DNA from: Oncomelania hupensis
Lineage: Eukaryota; Mollusca; Gastropoda; Littorinimorpha; Pomatiopsidae
Direction of reading: 5' to 3'
Assembly (NCBI GenBank): GCA_036898135.1
Contig: CM072526.1
Coordinates: 4,241,555 to 4,305,554 of the forward strand
Length of the DNA stretch: 64,000 nucleotides
The notes beneath the pieces are model-generated. The model saw nothing but the letters and a program-made list of their open reading frames with translations. It ran no database searches and was not told the DNA's origin. Shown here in pieces: positions 33,375 to 42,986 of this stretch; position 1 is the first letter of the stretch; each line of letters begins with the position of its first letter. A program made the position numbers and the translations under genes.

Positions 33375-36300
33375 ATGACGGACACAAAAAGTCTTTCACA
33401 ATCTCCTTTGTTTAAAGACATTTTCCAAACAATACAACTTCCAATTTTTGACAGTCAAAATGTTATTAAATCTGTTTATAATAATTACGAATTTGTACTT
33501 AACAATTTTACTTTCAAATCCCCTGTTAAAATACGCATTCACGCTCAAATAACTTTTATTAAACCCGGCAGTATTGATGAAACGATGACTGTGTGGATTT
33601 CTTCAAGTCAAATTGAAGTGTTAAAATCTTCAGACCTAGACAATGCTTATAACAACATCTTGATCAACCAGTTACAAGACAGCATAGATCGCACAACTTT
33701 GAAAGGGTCTGGATGGGCGGAAGGAAATTTAGAATCATTAGAACTGAACATTGCAAAGTATAATCCAATCAAAGGGAAATCTTACATCCCTCTTCCCAAA
33801 GAAATTCTTGACAAAAAGGCTGTATTGAATATTAAGAACACTGACGACAAATGTTTTTTGTGGTGTGTTCTTGCTAAATTATATCCTATTCAGTCGAAAC
33901 AACATCCCGAAAGGGTGGCGCTGTACAAAGATAAAATAACGAACTTAAATCTTAAAGACATTAATTTTCCTGTTAGCCTTGACGCCATTGACAAATTTGA
34001 ATCACAAAACTCTCCTATAACAGTCAATGTATATGTTTGGGACCCTGAATCAAAACTTATGCCTTTACGAATCTCTCCTAATGCCCCATCGTTTTCAGAC
34101 CTCAATCACCACGTTGATCTTTTACTAATAACCGACCCGCAAGACCCGAGCATGCAACATTATACTCTAATACGAAACATATCTAGATTATTAGGACACA
34201 CTTCAAAACATCATGGCAAACAATATTTGTGCAGACGCTGTTTAACTAGAGTCTCTAATCTCCAAGTGGCTGACAAGCACAGTAAAATTTGCAAAAGTAT
34301 GACAGACATCCAAACCCGCCTTGTGTTACCAAAGCCAGGTTCTCAAGTATATTTTAAAAACATCAACAAACAATTCAAGCAGCCTTATATAGTTTATGCC
34401 GACTTCGAATCATTGATTTTAAAATACCAAGGCCCACAAGGATTTTGTACGCCTAATTCATTTCTCACACACCTTCACGAAGTCGGCAGTTTCGGGTACG
34501 TAGTTGTTAGAGCCGACGGACAACATACAGAGCCGGTAATTTACAGAGGGCCTGACGCAGCACGGAAGTTCTTAGATGAGATGAACAAAATATACAAATT
34601 GTGTTTATTGCAGCTAGATAATCCGGCCCCCATGATATTTACTGAATCTGACTCCCATAATTTTAAAGCAGCTACACATTGCCACATTTGTAATAAAGAC
34701 TTTGACCCGAAGGACACAAAGACCCAAAGAGTGAGAGATCATTGTCACATAACAGGGGCATTTAGAGGTGCAGCTCATCAGAAATGCAACTTGGAATATG
34801 GAATCAAACATTTCTCTCTCCCTATTTTCATTCACAATCTTCGAAATTACGACTCCCATTTAATCATGCAGGCAGTGACGAAAGCATACAAAGTGTCATG
34901 TATTGCCGAGACAGAAGAAAAATATAAAACTTTCACTCTGAATAAATTAAAGTTTTACGACAGCTTTCAACATTTGTCTTCCAGTTTAGAAACACTAGCT
35001 AAGAACTTACCCAGCTATCCTATCACTAGCAAATATTTTCCAGACGTTACACTTATTCGGAAAGGCGTGTATCCTTATGAATACATGGATTCTTGGGAAG
35101 TGTTTGAAGAACTAGAATTGCCACCTAAAGAAAATTTCTATTCTTCACTCAATAAAAGTTTCATAACTGTTACCGATTACCAACATGCCCAGAATGTCTG
35201 GAATGCACTCGGATGTAAAAACCTTGGTGACTACCACGACATATATTTAAAAGCCGACGTCTGTTTGTTGGCTGATGTGTTTGAAAAATACAGAGAAACG
35301 AGTTTACATCATTACTCCCTCGACCCTTCTCATTATATTTCTTCACCAGGAATGAGTTGGGATGCTTTCTTAAAACTTAGCGGTTCTAAAATCGATCTCA
35401 TAACTGACCAGGTAATGATGACAATGATTGAGTCAGGCATTCGTGGAGGAATAAGCGTGGCAGCTCATAATTATTGCAAAGCCAACAATAAATACCTGAA
35501 GCACTATGACCCCTCGCAGAAATCTAATTATATAATGTACTTTGACGCCAACAATTTATACGGTTGGGCAATGAGTGAGCTTTTGCCGGTTTCAGATTTC
35601 AAATTACTTGTTAATCCAAACCCCGCAAACTTGACTTGGTTAAACAGTATTTTAAATCACCCTAAAGATCATACTATAGGGTTTATTGTCGAAGTTGACC
35701 TAGAGTATCCCAATGCTTTACACGACCTACATAATGATTACCCATTAGCACCAGAAAGATTGCATGGTACAGACAAGCAACTTAAACTTATTCCCAACCT
35801 CTATAATAAATCTAATTACGTCTGCCACTACAGAAACCTGCAGTTCTACATCAGACACGGCATGAAATGCACAGCGATTCACAAGCTTTTATTCTTTAAA
35901 CAAACGAATGTCTTGGCCGGGTACATCAATAAAAACACAGAGCTCAGAAAACAAGCGCAATCTACGTTTGAAAAAGATTTCTTTAAGCTGCTGAATAACA
36001 GCTGTTTTGGTAAAACTATGGAGAACCCATACAAGCGAAAAGACGTCAGGCTAATTACCTCACCCAATCAAGCGATTAAATTAACATCTAAACCTCAATA
36101 CCTTGGTTACAAAGAGTTTCATGACTCCCTGTATGCAGTTACCATGAAAACCACGCAAGTTAATCTAGACAAACCAGTGTTTATGGGGATGACTATTCTC
36201 GACCTTTCTAAATTACTAATGTTCGAATTTTACTACGATTACTTTAAACCTAAATACCCGGAGGCCAGAGTTTTATACACAGACACAGACTCCCTTATAC

Positions 36301-36833
36301 TAGACATCCCTACTGAAGACATTTATAAAGACTTAGAATCGGAACTACAACATTACGATACTAGTGACTACCCTGAAACTCACCCTTTGTACAGCAAAGC
36401 AAACCAAAAGAAAATCGGTTTGATGAAAGATGAAATGAACGGGAAACTAATAGAAGAATACGCAGGACTGCGATCTAAGCAGTACAGTATTAAACACGAA
36501 TCGGGGGAATCTTCAAAAGCAAAAGGCACCCAAAAAGCTGCAATAAAAAACAGAGATATCAGACACGAAAACTACCTGGAAGCCTTAGATGGGAAAGAAG
36601 TTAAACCATACCCTAACACAACTATAAAGTCTAAAAACCATGTAGTGTCCACTGCTGTGACGACCAAAAAAACATGCGCTAATGACACAAAGAGAATAAG
36701 AGTAACTAAGGAGTTCGCATACGCTCTAGGCCACTATAAATTACAGGTAGAAACTGCGACTACGACTACGACTGCGACTGCGACTGCGACTATGAATAAG
36801 GTGGAAGTCCTGGAAGGCTTGAGTAAATGTTAA
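33375..36833 (+). CDS. polB: Maverick family-B DNA polymerase (protein-primed type)
   Basis: 1,152 residues; replicates the element. Exonuclease motifs: DFESLI (D343), NLRNYDSH (D493) and YLKAD (D628). Polymerase motifs: A, FDANNLYGWAM (D724); B, NNSCFGKTMEN (N875); C, YTDTDSL (D970, D972). An insert between Exo I and II has HCHICNKDF...VRDHCHITG...CN (about 435-470), like endonuclease VII/HNH zinc sites. The ~330-residue N-terminal region has DDKCFLW (C160) and HYTLI (H262), resembling an OTU-type Cys protease, then a C2H2-like YLCRRCL...H...C. All catalytic residues are present. A hexanucleotide repeat near 36755-36792 codes a Thr/Ala tail. Start chosen at the ATG after TATAAAA. Confidence 0.95.
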   Translation: MTDTKSLSQSPLFKDIFQTIQLPIFDSQNVIKSVYNNYEFVLNNFTFKSPVKIRIHAQITFIKPGSIDETMTVWISSSQIEVLKSSDLDNAYNNILINQLQDSIDRTTLKGSGWAEGNLESLELNIAKYNPIKGKSYIPLPKEILDKKAVLNIKNTDDKCFLWCVLAKLYPIQSKQHPERVALYKDKITNLNLKDINFPVSLDAIDKFESQNSPITVNVYVWDPESKLMPLRISPNAPSFSDLNHHVDLLLITDPQDPSMQHYTLIRNISRLLGHTSKHHGKQYLCRRCLTRVSNLQVADKHSKICKSMTDIQTRLVLPKPGSQVYFKNINKQFKQPYIVYADFESLILKYQGPQGFCTPNSFLTHLHEVGSFGYVVVRADGQHTEPVIYRGPDAARKFLDEMNKIYKLCLLQLDNPAPMIFTESDSHNFKAATHCHICNKDFDPKDTKTQRVRDHCHITGAFRGAAHQKCNLEYGIKHFSLPIFIHNLRNYDSHLIMQAVTKAYKVSCIAETEEKYKTFTLNKLKFYDSFQHLSSSLETLAKNLPSYPITSKYFPDVTLIRKGVYPYEYMDSWEVFEELELPPKENFYSSLNKSFITVTDYQHAQNVWNALGCKNLGDYHDIYLKADVCLLADVFEKYRETSLHHYSLDPSHYISSPGMSWDAFLKLSGSKIDLITDQVMMTMIESGIRGGISVAAHNYCKANNKYLKHYDPSQKSNYIMYFDANNLYGWAMSELLPVSDFKLLVNPNPANLTWLNSILNHPKDHTIGFIVEVDLEYPNALHDLHNDYPLAPERLHGTDKQLKLIPNLYNKSNYVCHYRNLQFYIRHGMKCTAIHKLLFFKQTNVLAGYINKNTELRKQAQSTFEKDFFKLLNNSCFGKTMENPYKRKDVRLITSPNQAIKLTSKPQYLGYKEFHDSLYAVTMKTTQVNLDKPVFMGMTILDLSKLLMFEFYYDYFKPKYPEARVLYTDTDSLILDIPTEDIYKDLESELQHYDTSDYPETHPLYSKANQKKIGLMKDEMNGKLIEEYAGLRSKQYSIKHESGESSKAKGTQKAAIKNRDIRHENYLEALDGKEVKPYPNTTIKSKNHVVSTAVTTKKTCANDTKRIRVTKEFAYALGHYKLQVETATTTTTATATATMNKVEVLEGLSKC

Positions 36834-36913
36834 CTGTATTTATTCTGAAGCGCCAAGCTTTTTCTTCAAAGCATCTAGCTGCTCCTTCCGCCCCAGTAGT
36901 CTCCCTTCTTCTA

Positions 36914-37501
36914 TTAATTTTTTTTAATTTCTTCAACATTAACAGGTGCAGACCTAGATTTAGATTGTATGTCGTGCTTCAACTTTTTATATTCTTCAAA
37001 ATCTCGCTGGATAATTACAAACTCTTGGTCTGTAATCTGAGTGTCTTCTAGAGCTTTAGAAATTATTAAGTTCATGCTAGTAAGTTTAGCTATCGCCAGG
37101 CTAGAAATGAGGTCGTGTTTTTCTAATTTCTTAGATACTTTAGTATTAATTACACCAAGTAGAACTGACATTACTGAAGATAATCCGGCAGCCACTCCTA
37201 ATCCAATACTAATTGGTATACCAATTCCAGTCACCAATAATCCCACGCTGACCGCAGCTTCCGCTGCATTAATAACATTTAGACCAGTAGACACGTAATT
37301 TATTCCGCTATAAGCGCCGGAATACCTTCGTCTGCATCTAGAGTACTTTTGGATATCTGATTCAATTTGAGTCCTAACTTTTCTTATTTCTTCCAGCCTG
37401 AACGTTTGAACATTATTTAAGTCTAACGTTGGAGCACTGGGTTGCATTGGTTGTTCATCCACTACTGCTTCTACTATAGCAGGATACAATTTTGTCGTCA
37501 T
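36914..37501 (-). CDS. Maverick hydrophobic membrane-type protein
   Basis: 195 residues if started at the ATG preceded by CACTAAAAAT (37501), which matches other starts in the element; an upstream ATG in frame adds ten residues. The centre (about 73-115) is a long Gly/Ala/Val-rich hydrophobic stretch with GLLVTGIGIPISIGLGVAAG, likely two membrane passes, followed by a charged helical C-terminus (EEYKKLKHDIQ). Last of a four-gene minus-strand block. Similar small hydrophobic proteins accompany capsid genes in this element type; function unknown. Confidence 0.75.
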   Translation of the reverse strand: MTTKLYPAIVEAVVDEQPMQPSAPTLDLNNVQTFRLEEIRKVRTQIESDIQKYSRCRRRYSGAYSGINYVSTGLNVINAAEAAVSVGLLVTGIGIPISIGLGVAAGLSSVMSVLLGVINTKVSKKLEKHDLISSLAIAKLTSMNLIISKALEDTQITDQEFVIIQRDFEEYKKLKHDIQSKSRSAPVNVEEIKKN

Positions 37502-37534
37502 ATTTTTAGTGTGAAAAAAAAGGGTTAACAATAA

Positions 37535-37852
37535 TTAACTTGATTTTAGTTTATTAGCAAAATATTCTATTTGACTATCAGAAAATATCTGATCGCTGAA
37601 ATAAAATGCTAACAGATCTACGTTGTCTAGGCTAATTTGCGCTATTCTGTCAATAGGATTTGGAACAGGGACAAAAGTTATCTTGGGTGATGAAGTAAAT
37701 ACGGAAAACTGATTTTCATTTTCTCTTTTTTTCATAAATACTGTAACTCGTCTGGGATCCTCATCTAAATCAACCCAACTTAGAGACACTTGCGGAATTA
37801 CATTAACATTTCTCTGCGTAGGCCTGTGAGCAATTATGTCCAGTACTATCAT
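37535..37852 (-). CDS. Maverick small protein, unknown
   Basis: 105 residues, mostly predicted beta (VSLSWVDLDEDPRRVTVFMKK, ITFVPVPNPIDRI). No Cys, no membrane segment. Sits 11 bp downstream of the 180-residue gene and 33 bp upstream of the membrane-type gene, so probably co-transcribed and structural. This one lacks the A-rich leader seen at other starts. No family recognised. Confidence 0.7.
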   Translation of the reverse strand: MIVLDIIAHRPTQRNVNVIPQVSLSWVDLDEDPRRVTVFMKKRENENQFSVFTSSPKITFVPVPNPIDRIAQISLDNVDLLAFYFSDQIFSDSQIEYFANKLKSS

Positions 37853-37863
37853 AGCTGCACTAC

Positions 37864-38406
37864 CTAGCTGTAAAGGAGGCTGCAGAACAAGTCTGACATT
37901 TTTCCCTGCGGTTTCATGCTTATGTAAAACATAGTTGCTTTTTTGTAGGCTTTGACTTCTATGGTTTCCCGATTGTTTTCATCCGGCACTAGACTAACTA
38001 ACATAGGCCCGGCGTTAATAATTTTCTTAAATTTATTGTCTGGTCCCATAAAAGTGTAAGGGCTTTCGCACTTGAATTTAATAAGCCAATCTAATTCTGT
38101 GTCTATAGGTGTTAAAGACCAGGTATTTTCTCGTTTAGTAATAGCATACTTAAAATCGGGATCTACTTTACCGGCATTAAAATCCTTTAGCTGATCGATA
38201 GATGGTTTTTCTGGCAATACTGACGGCGGCACTGACGGCACTTCAGGCACTGCCGGCACTAGCGCTCGTTTATAATATCCATTTTGTGTAAATTCGAAAC
38301 CGTAAATAGACCCAACAATAGCATTCGCATCAAAGTCGATTGTGTCTGCTAAGTCTTTCAGTTCAATGGTAGGACAGGTTACTGGAATTTGAGGGCCGAT
38401 TGACAT
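37864..38406 (-). CDS. Maverick protein with Pro-rich linker, unknown
   Basis: 180 residues. Residues 50-66 are a low-complexity Val/Pro linker (PAVPEVPSVPPSVLPEKP) between an N-terminal beta-rich part and a C-terminal part with IINAGPMLVSLVPDE. No catalytic motif. Second in the minus-strand block after the 232-residue gene, 19 bp apart. Possibly a minor virion protein, by context only. Confidence 0.7.
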   Translation of the reverse strand: MSIGPQIPVTCPTIELKDLADTIDFDANAIVGSIYGFEFTQNGYYKRALVPAVPEVPSVPPSVLPEKPSIDQLKDFNAGKVDPDFKYAITKRENTWSLTPIDTELDWLIKFKCESPYTFMGPDNKFKKIINAGPMLVSLVPDENNRETIEVKAYKKATMFYISMKPQGKMSDLFCSLLYS

Positions 38407-38425
38407 TGTATTTTAAAATTAAACT

Positions 38426-39124
38426 TTATTTTATCTCAAGAATAATTGTAAGATCTTCAAAGTCTACAATTTCGTTGTTTTGGTTAGTTATTTTGAAGCA
38501 GAAACTAGTATGATAGTCCTGACTTAAGTGGCGTTTTTGAGGCAGAAATTTTAATGAAACTGGATCGCAGTAAGATTCTCTCTGAGTTGAGATTATCCTT
38601 AGCAATGTACTAGGAGTTCCGTTTACTAAGTTTTCCGATGTCTTCAGTTGATGAAGGTACACAAACAATCTATTATTAATTAACAAATTCATAGGGTTTG
38701 ATCCAATAAATCTTATAGAACTGCCGACGGTGCTGGAGCTGTCAGATAAAGATAATTCATTGCCATGGAAACCTAATATTTCTGCCAGCTTTGGCGCAAG
38801 TGTAACGCTGGTAATGTCTTTATGCTGGTTTTTATGGAAAGTTAAAGTTACTATCAAGTTTGCAGGGTTCATTTTTGCTTCAATCGAATGAGGTTTAAAC
38901 AATTCTTCAGTAAGTCTGCAGAAGTCATAATAGCCGGCATGAATAAAGTGCCTTTTTTTATTAATCATTATCCAGTTGTTGTTTAGATCATGACTAATAT
39001 TTAACCATTTAACCGTGTAGAATATTTCGTGAAGGATTACGTTAAGGTCCCTGTTTTTGTTGTCAATAGGATGCTGAAGTTCAATGGGCACACCTGATTT
39101 TACAGATTCGAAAGTTACAAACAT
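38426..39124 (-). CDS. Maverick beta-rich protein, possible minor capsid (penton-type)
   Basis: 232 residues, no membrane helices, dominated by predicted beta-strands (LIVTLTFHKN, KDITSVTLAPKLAEIL, NLLINNRLFVYLHQL, VDFEDLTIILEIK). Size and all-beta character fit a single jelly-roll vertex protein, which Mavericks usually carry beside the major capsid, but I see no diagnostic motif. First gene of the minus block; its start faces the next gene across 19 bp. Structure prediction would decide. Confidence 0.65.
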   Translation of the reverse strand: MFVTFESVKSGVPIELQHPIDNKNRDLNVILHEIFYTVKWLNISHDLNNNWIMINKKRHFIHAGYYDFCRLTEELFKPHSIEAKMNPANLIVTLTFHKNQHKDITSVTLAPKLAEILGFHGNELSLSDSSSTVGSSIRFIGSNPMNLLINNRLFVYLHQLKTSENLVNGTPSTLLRIISTQRESYCDPVSLKFLPQKRHLSQDYHTSFCFKITNQNNEIVDFEDLTIILEIK

Positions 39125-39143
39125 ATTTTTTAGTATAATAAAA
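39125..39143. promoter_or_regulatory. 19-bp divergent gap
   Basis: Wholly A/T-rich spacer between two divergent start codons, with AAAAAAT before one and TAATAAAA before the other. Must hold both promoters or leaders, or these overlap coding sequence. Confidence 0.5.
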
Positions 39144-40396
39144 ATGTATGCGCCTTATAAATATAACAAAGCTGCAAAGTATACTACAGGGCCTTATTAT
39201 TATGAAAAAGCAGTCGACCTAACCAAGCTGACAATAGCTGTGGCAGCCAACGTCCATTTCGAAACTATCCCCCATAATATTTTTGATCATTACCTCAACC
39301 CAGACATTACGAGCGACTTTTTAGCTAACCAATGGCTAAACAACGGGGTATGCAGTTCTTTCAGAATCAAATTAATTTTGCCGTGTCATGCGCTACAACT
39401 GGTTGCGGAGTTTCTTACGTTCATCACCTTAATCACCCAGATCCCATGTTGAAGTCTATTTATCTGTTCCATTTGTATTATCAAGTGAGGCGGGTGTTGT
39501 CTGAACTTCAGGCTCCGTTACCTACTGACAAAAACTTTAATCCCTTTAACAACGGCTTTGACAAGAAAGCGTATCAAAGGTTGTGCAATGAATTCGGAAT
39601 TGATACTAAAACAGACTTCAGACAAAAACTAGACCTCAATCACGGAATGGGAACTTTATTTAGATACGCTGTAGGTAATTTATACACGGGGCCTTACGTA
39701 CCTGGATTTACATCATTTAACCACAACAGCCAGGTTCCTTTACTGTATATCAGACAAAAACAAAGTGCAGCATACAGCACTTTTATATTAGACACATCAA
39801 ACGGATTTACTCAAAGTGGGGTGGAAAGGCTGAATGAATCTATTCGTACGTATGCGTGGTGCATTCTGGGGTCTCAAGCAGAAACACGAAGTAATATCAT
39901 TGGGGAAGGAACTAGCTTCGATGCACAAAAGCAGTTTCTAGCCAACATTGAAGATTCTATTAATTCGGCAGTAGATTTGCCCGCAAGTATTAAAAGATAT
40001 CAGGACACTTTAAAGTATGCTAGATCGAAAGTAGATTACGTAATAGGTTTAGGACTGTATATGTTGCCTTCAGACCTTCAGCTTAGAATAGGAACTATAT
40101 CAAACTACAACAACAATATAGTGATTGCCGACCCTCAGTTTCATATAGGCTACAATCCTACAATAAATACAGTGAATACAGTGAATACAGTGAATACAGC
40201 AAATACGGTATTTACTGCTAGGCCTAATAATGAACCTTTAAGTTCGCCACCACTTCCAAGCCTGCCAAGCCTACCAAGCTTGCCGGAACTGCAAGGCCTG
40301 CCAGGCCTGCTGGTAACTGATCATGGGGTTTCGCATCTAGCGCTTACAGGGGGTTTATTGTTTGCTGGGTTAATTGGGATTTACTATTTTAAGTAA
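39144..40396 (+). pseudogene. Maverick virion-type protein with one frameshift
   Basis: Two overlapping frames together make one ~417-residue protein: 39144 to about 39350, then -1 relative to it from about 39350 to 40396. The switch lies at a run of four G (39346-39349), so loss of one base is the simplest cause; no canonical slippery site is present. The N-terminal part is Tyr-rich (MYAPYKYNKAAKYTTGPYYY). The C-terminal part has Thr-Val-Asn repeats from a 9-bp DNA repeat, a Pro/Leu linker (SSPPLPSLPSLPSLP) and a final membrane segment (TGGLLFAGLIGIYYF). Likely a membrane-anchored virion protein. It is the only broken gene in the element. Confidence 0.7.
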
Positions 40397-41674
40397 CCAG
40401 AGTAATATTATTATAAACAAAGACCACAGATGCTCAGACGCCCAAACCACAACTTTAGAAGCAGTATTAAATATCCATGAAAATACAGAACCTAATATTC
40501 CTGGAAGTGCGTCTACAAGTTTGTCACCTAAGCGTTTCAATAAGTTTGCTATGCTTTGTAACGTCTTTTTAATCCAGTCTTTAACCGGACTACCGCCAGG
40601 TCCACCAGATCCTCCAGGTCCGCCAGGTCCGCCACCAATGCCTACGGTTCTAGTCAGTGCTAAGACTAGTGTGCTTATTGTCATCCCAACAGCTGTAAGA
40701 ATGCTAAATATTGTAACACCTTGCTCTCTGAACAGTGTTTGAATTCTTTCTGCAAGTGTAGTGTCTTCGTGTAAAATTTTATGCACCGTTTCTTTTATTC
40801 TGGCGAAATTAGTTATTAATTTTTCTCTGTTTATGGATAAGGCTTCTAGCCTTGCCGCGCGTTCTGTGTAAAGGTCTGCGAGCCTTTTTTGAATCATCTT
40901 TTTTACCTCAATGCTTAAGTTCGCGTCATCAGCTTCTGCTAGTTTATTTTTTTGTTTTTCTATATGTTTGTCGAGCTCACCGAGCTTGGCTAAATTCATC
41001 ATTGTCTCCCCTCTCACAGATTGTAAAGCTTTATCTAAGCCCTGAAGTTCACGCAGTGGCAATAATGGCGTGTCATTGATAGTTTCCATAACCTGATCAA
41101 TATTGGTGTCCTCATTTGTTTGCAAGGTTTTTAAGGTTGTTAATTCTGTATTGACTTTTAATGCAGAACTAGTTAAGTCAGTTAAGTCTTGTAGTTCTAT
41201 TTCTGAACTTAACGATGCATCTATTCGTTGAAGTGAAGCTACTGCTTGGCGATGCAACGCTGGCACTCTATTATCGGAAAGCCCCAATGATCGTATTACA
41301 GTCACTGGGAGTTTAGTTTTCAAAGTAGACCACGCATAAAATTTATCAGGATTCTTTAACATAGTTAACTGTACTCTCACTTTTTTACCGGATACAATAG
41401 TGTTTATAAACAAGTGATTATTTTTGTCTAGTTCGAAGTCGCTGGGACTAACATAATCCGGTAACTCGCGCCCGATGTAATTGTAAAATTTATTGATTTT
41501 TCTGGCTTTTTGGGTTTCAGTTACTTGACGTAATTCTTCTCCTATACTTAGCCTTGTTTGGCTCATGTCGTCTCCTACCATAGAAAGAAGTCTGCTGGTT
41601 GTGTCAACGTCGTGGTCTTCATTAGGCTCATTTGGTTTAAACACTTCATCAAGAGCTTCACCGCCTGTTGCCAT
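40370..41674 (-). CDS. Maverick coiled-coil/membrane-active virion-type protein
   Basis: 434 residues. Domains: acidic N-terminus (1-60), a beta-containing region (62-125), a long helical/coiled-coil region (about 150-300), a hydrophobic segment (319-341), a Gly/Pro hinge (345-362, GGGPGGPGG), an amphipathic basic helix (364-383) and a strongly hydrophobic end (395-431, WSLFIIILLWLL). Coiled coil plus membrane segments suggest membrane attachment, fusion or penetration, but no fusion-protein family is recognised. Its 3' end overlaps the preceding gene tail-to-tail by 27 bp; its start faces the capsid gene. Confidence 0.75.
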   Translation of the reverse strand: MATGGEALDEVFKPNEPNEDHDVDTTSRLLSMVGDDMSQTRLSIGEELRQVTETQKARKINKFYNYIGRELPDYVSPSDFELDKNNHLFINTIVSGKKVRVQLTMLKNPDKFYAWSTLKTKLPVTVIRSLGLSDNRVPALHRQAVASLQRIDASLSSEIELQDLTDLTSSALKVNTELTTLKTLQTNEDTNIDQVMETINDTPLLPLRELQGLDKALQSVRGETMMNLAKLGELDKHIEKQKNKLAEADDANLSIEVKKMIQKRLADLYTERAARLEALSINREKLITNFARIKETVHKILHEDTTLAERIQTLFREQGVTIFSILTAVGMTISTLVLALTRTVGIGGGPGGPGGSGGPGGSPVKDWIKKTLQSIANLLKRLGDKLVDALPGILGSVFSWIFNTASKVVVWASEHLWSLFIIILLWLLKIVNPN

Positions 41675-41706
41675 TTTAAATATAATTTTTTTTTATCGCA
41701 TTAAAA
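41675..41706. promoter_or_regulatory. 32-bp divergent gap before the capsid gene
   Basis: A/T-only except for a short ATCGCA. Each side ends in a TTTAAA- or TTAAAA-type run directly before ATG. Compact bidirectional promoter by position. Confidence 0.5.
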
Positions 41707-42984
41707 ATGCAAAGCTACGGAAACTTGTTAGACCCTACACGCCGATTGAGGACGCCTTTAGGCATCAAAGGTGAGAAAAGCACAATAATCATTACAAACA
41801 ATCCAAGCAGCATAGAGCCTAATCAGCTACTAACCATAAGATTTCCAAATTTAGGTCCTGATGATGTAATAGTTCCGGGCAGTCCTAAATTGGGATTTAA
41901 AATTAGTCTGAATTCTGACGACGATCCTAACAGAACCATAGTCAACAATCTAGGTAGAGCTATAATTAAAAGAATGGTTATTAAGCTTGATGGGCGAGAA
42001 ATCCAAAGTATCGATGACGCCGGTGTTTTGTTTTGTTACACAGATCTGTGGCTGAGTAAATATGAAAGGGAAGATTTGGTTGGTCAGGGGATTCAAGCCG
42101 CCAATGTGGCAAAACTTCGAATCAAAGCTGGCGATGCTGTCACTTCTAACAAAGGTGAAAATGCATTAGCTGCTGTATACAAAAACAGGTTTTATTTTCC
42201 ACTCGATTTTGAACTGCTACACAGTCATCTGCCATTTCATCAAGGTTCATTTAACGACAGGCTTTCTTACGAAATTATTTTCAATGATTATTCTCAAGTA
42301 GTAATTAGCTCTGACAATGATGCTAGGTATACAATTACAGACATCGCGCTTGAATATGAAGTGGTCACTCACTCTGAACTCAGTAGGATGATCAGGGGCC
42401 AATATGACAAACTAGCAATTTATTATGATAGGATCGTTCGCTACAGACAATTTAATAAAGATTTATTAGATGCACTATGGACCATCAACATAAATTCACC
42501 TGCTCGAAGTTTTAAAGGTGTACTGTTGTTGTTTGTGAAAGAATCTAATTATAATCGTGACAGCGAAAATTTTATCAATCCTAATATTTCAAAAGCGTCT
42601 GTTGTGATTGAAGGTAAACCTAATCAATTATTTGCTAATGGAATGATGGGGTTTCAACAGTTTGATGAGATTAGGAAAATCTTGGGTGGAGGTAGATTGC
42701 GGACTGACACTGTGGATTTGATTTCTAAGGATCTTCATTTGCATGACACAAGACTGCAAGATTATCTGGTGAATAAATTTGCGTTGTGGTTAGACTTTCG
42801 AACCATACCCACCAATGAACTTCATGGATCTGGAAGAAGAATTGAAAACGGAACAGATGGTATAACAATTGAATTGCATAGGGAAGCAAGTGTTAGGTCA
42901 GAATCAGTTACAGTATACATGTATATAATTATGGATGCTCAGCTAAACATTGAAAATGGAAGATTAAAAGATTTAGTATATTAA
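41707..42984 (+). CDS. MCP: Maverick major capsid protein (probable double jelly-roll)
   Basis: 425 residues. I recognise the family style seen in many invertebrate Mavericks: IIKRMVIKLDGREIQSIDDA followed by FCYTDLWLSKYERED, an FYFPLDFELLHSHLPF block, YEIIFNDYSQVV and a C-terminal RSESVTVYMYIIMDAQLNI. Predicted content is overwhelmingly beta, as for the hexon-like double jelly roll that builds the icosahedral shell. Size is slightly below many relatives. The ATPase gene follows after two bases, so the two are almost certainly co-expressed. Open throughout. Confidence 0.8.
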   Translation: MQSYGNLLDPTRRLRTPLGIKGEKSTIIITNNPSSIEPNQLLTIRFPNLGPDDVIVPGSPKLGFKISLNSDDDPNRTIVNNLGRAIIKRMVIKLDGREIQSIDDAGVLFCYTDLWLSKYEREDLVGQGIQAANVAKLRIKAGDAVTSNKGENALAAVYKNRFYFPLDFELLHSHLPFHQGSFNDRLSYEIIFNDYSQVVISSDNDARYTITDIALEYEVVTHSELSRMIRGQYDKLAIYYDRIVRYRQFNKDLLDALWTININSPARSFKGVLLLFVKESNYNRDSENFINPNISKASVVIEGKPNQLFANGMMGFQQFDEIRKILGGGRLRTDTVDLISKDLHLHDTRLQDYLVNKFALWLDFRTIPTNELHGSGRRIENGTDGITIELHREASVRSESVTVYMYIIMDAQLNIENGRLKDLVY

Positions 42985-42986
42985 AA

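Noticed and set aside
36827..37298. Plus-strand frames opposite the hydrophobic Maverick gene
   Set aside because: Shadows of the minus-strand gene, without leader motif or recognisable domain.
39340..39360. Programmed -1 frameshift at the G4 run
   Set aside because: No canonical X-XXY-YYZ heptamer in the right phase and no evident downstream structure; a one-base loss is simpler. Kept only as an alternative.
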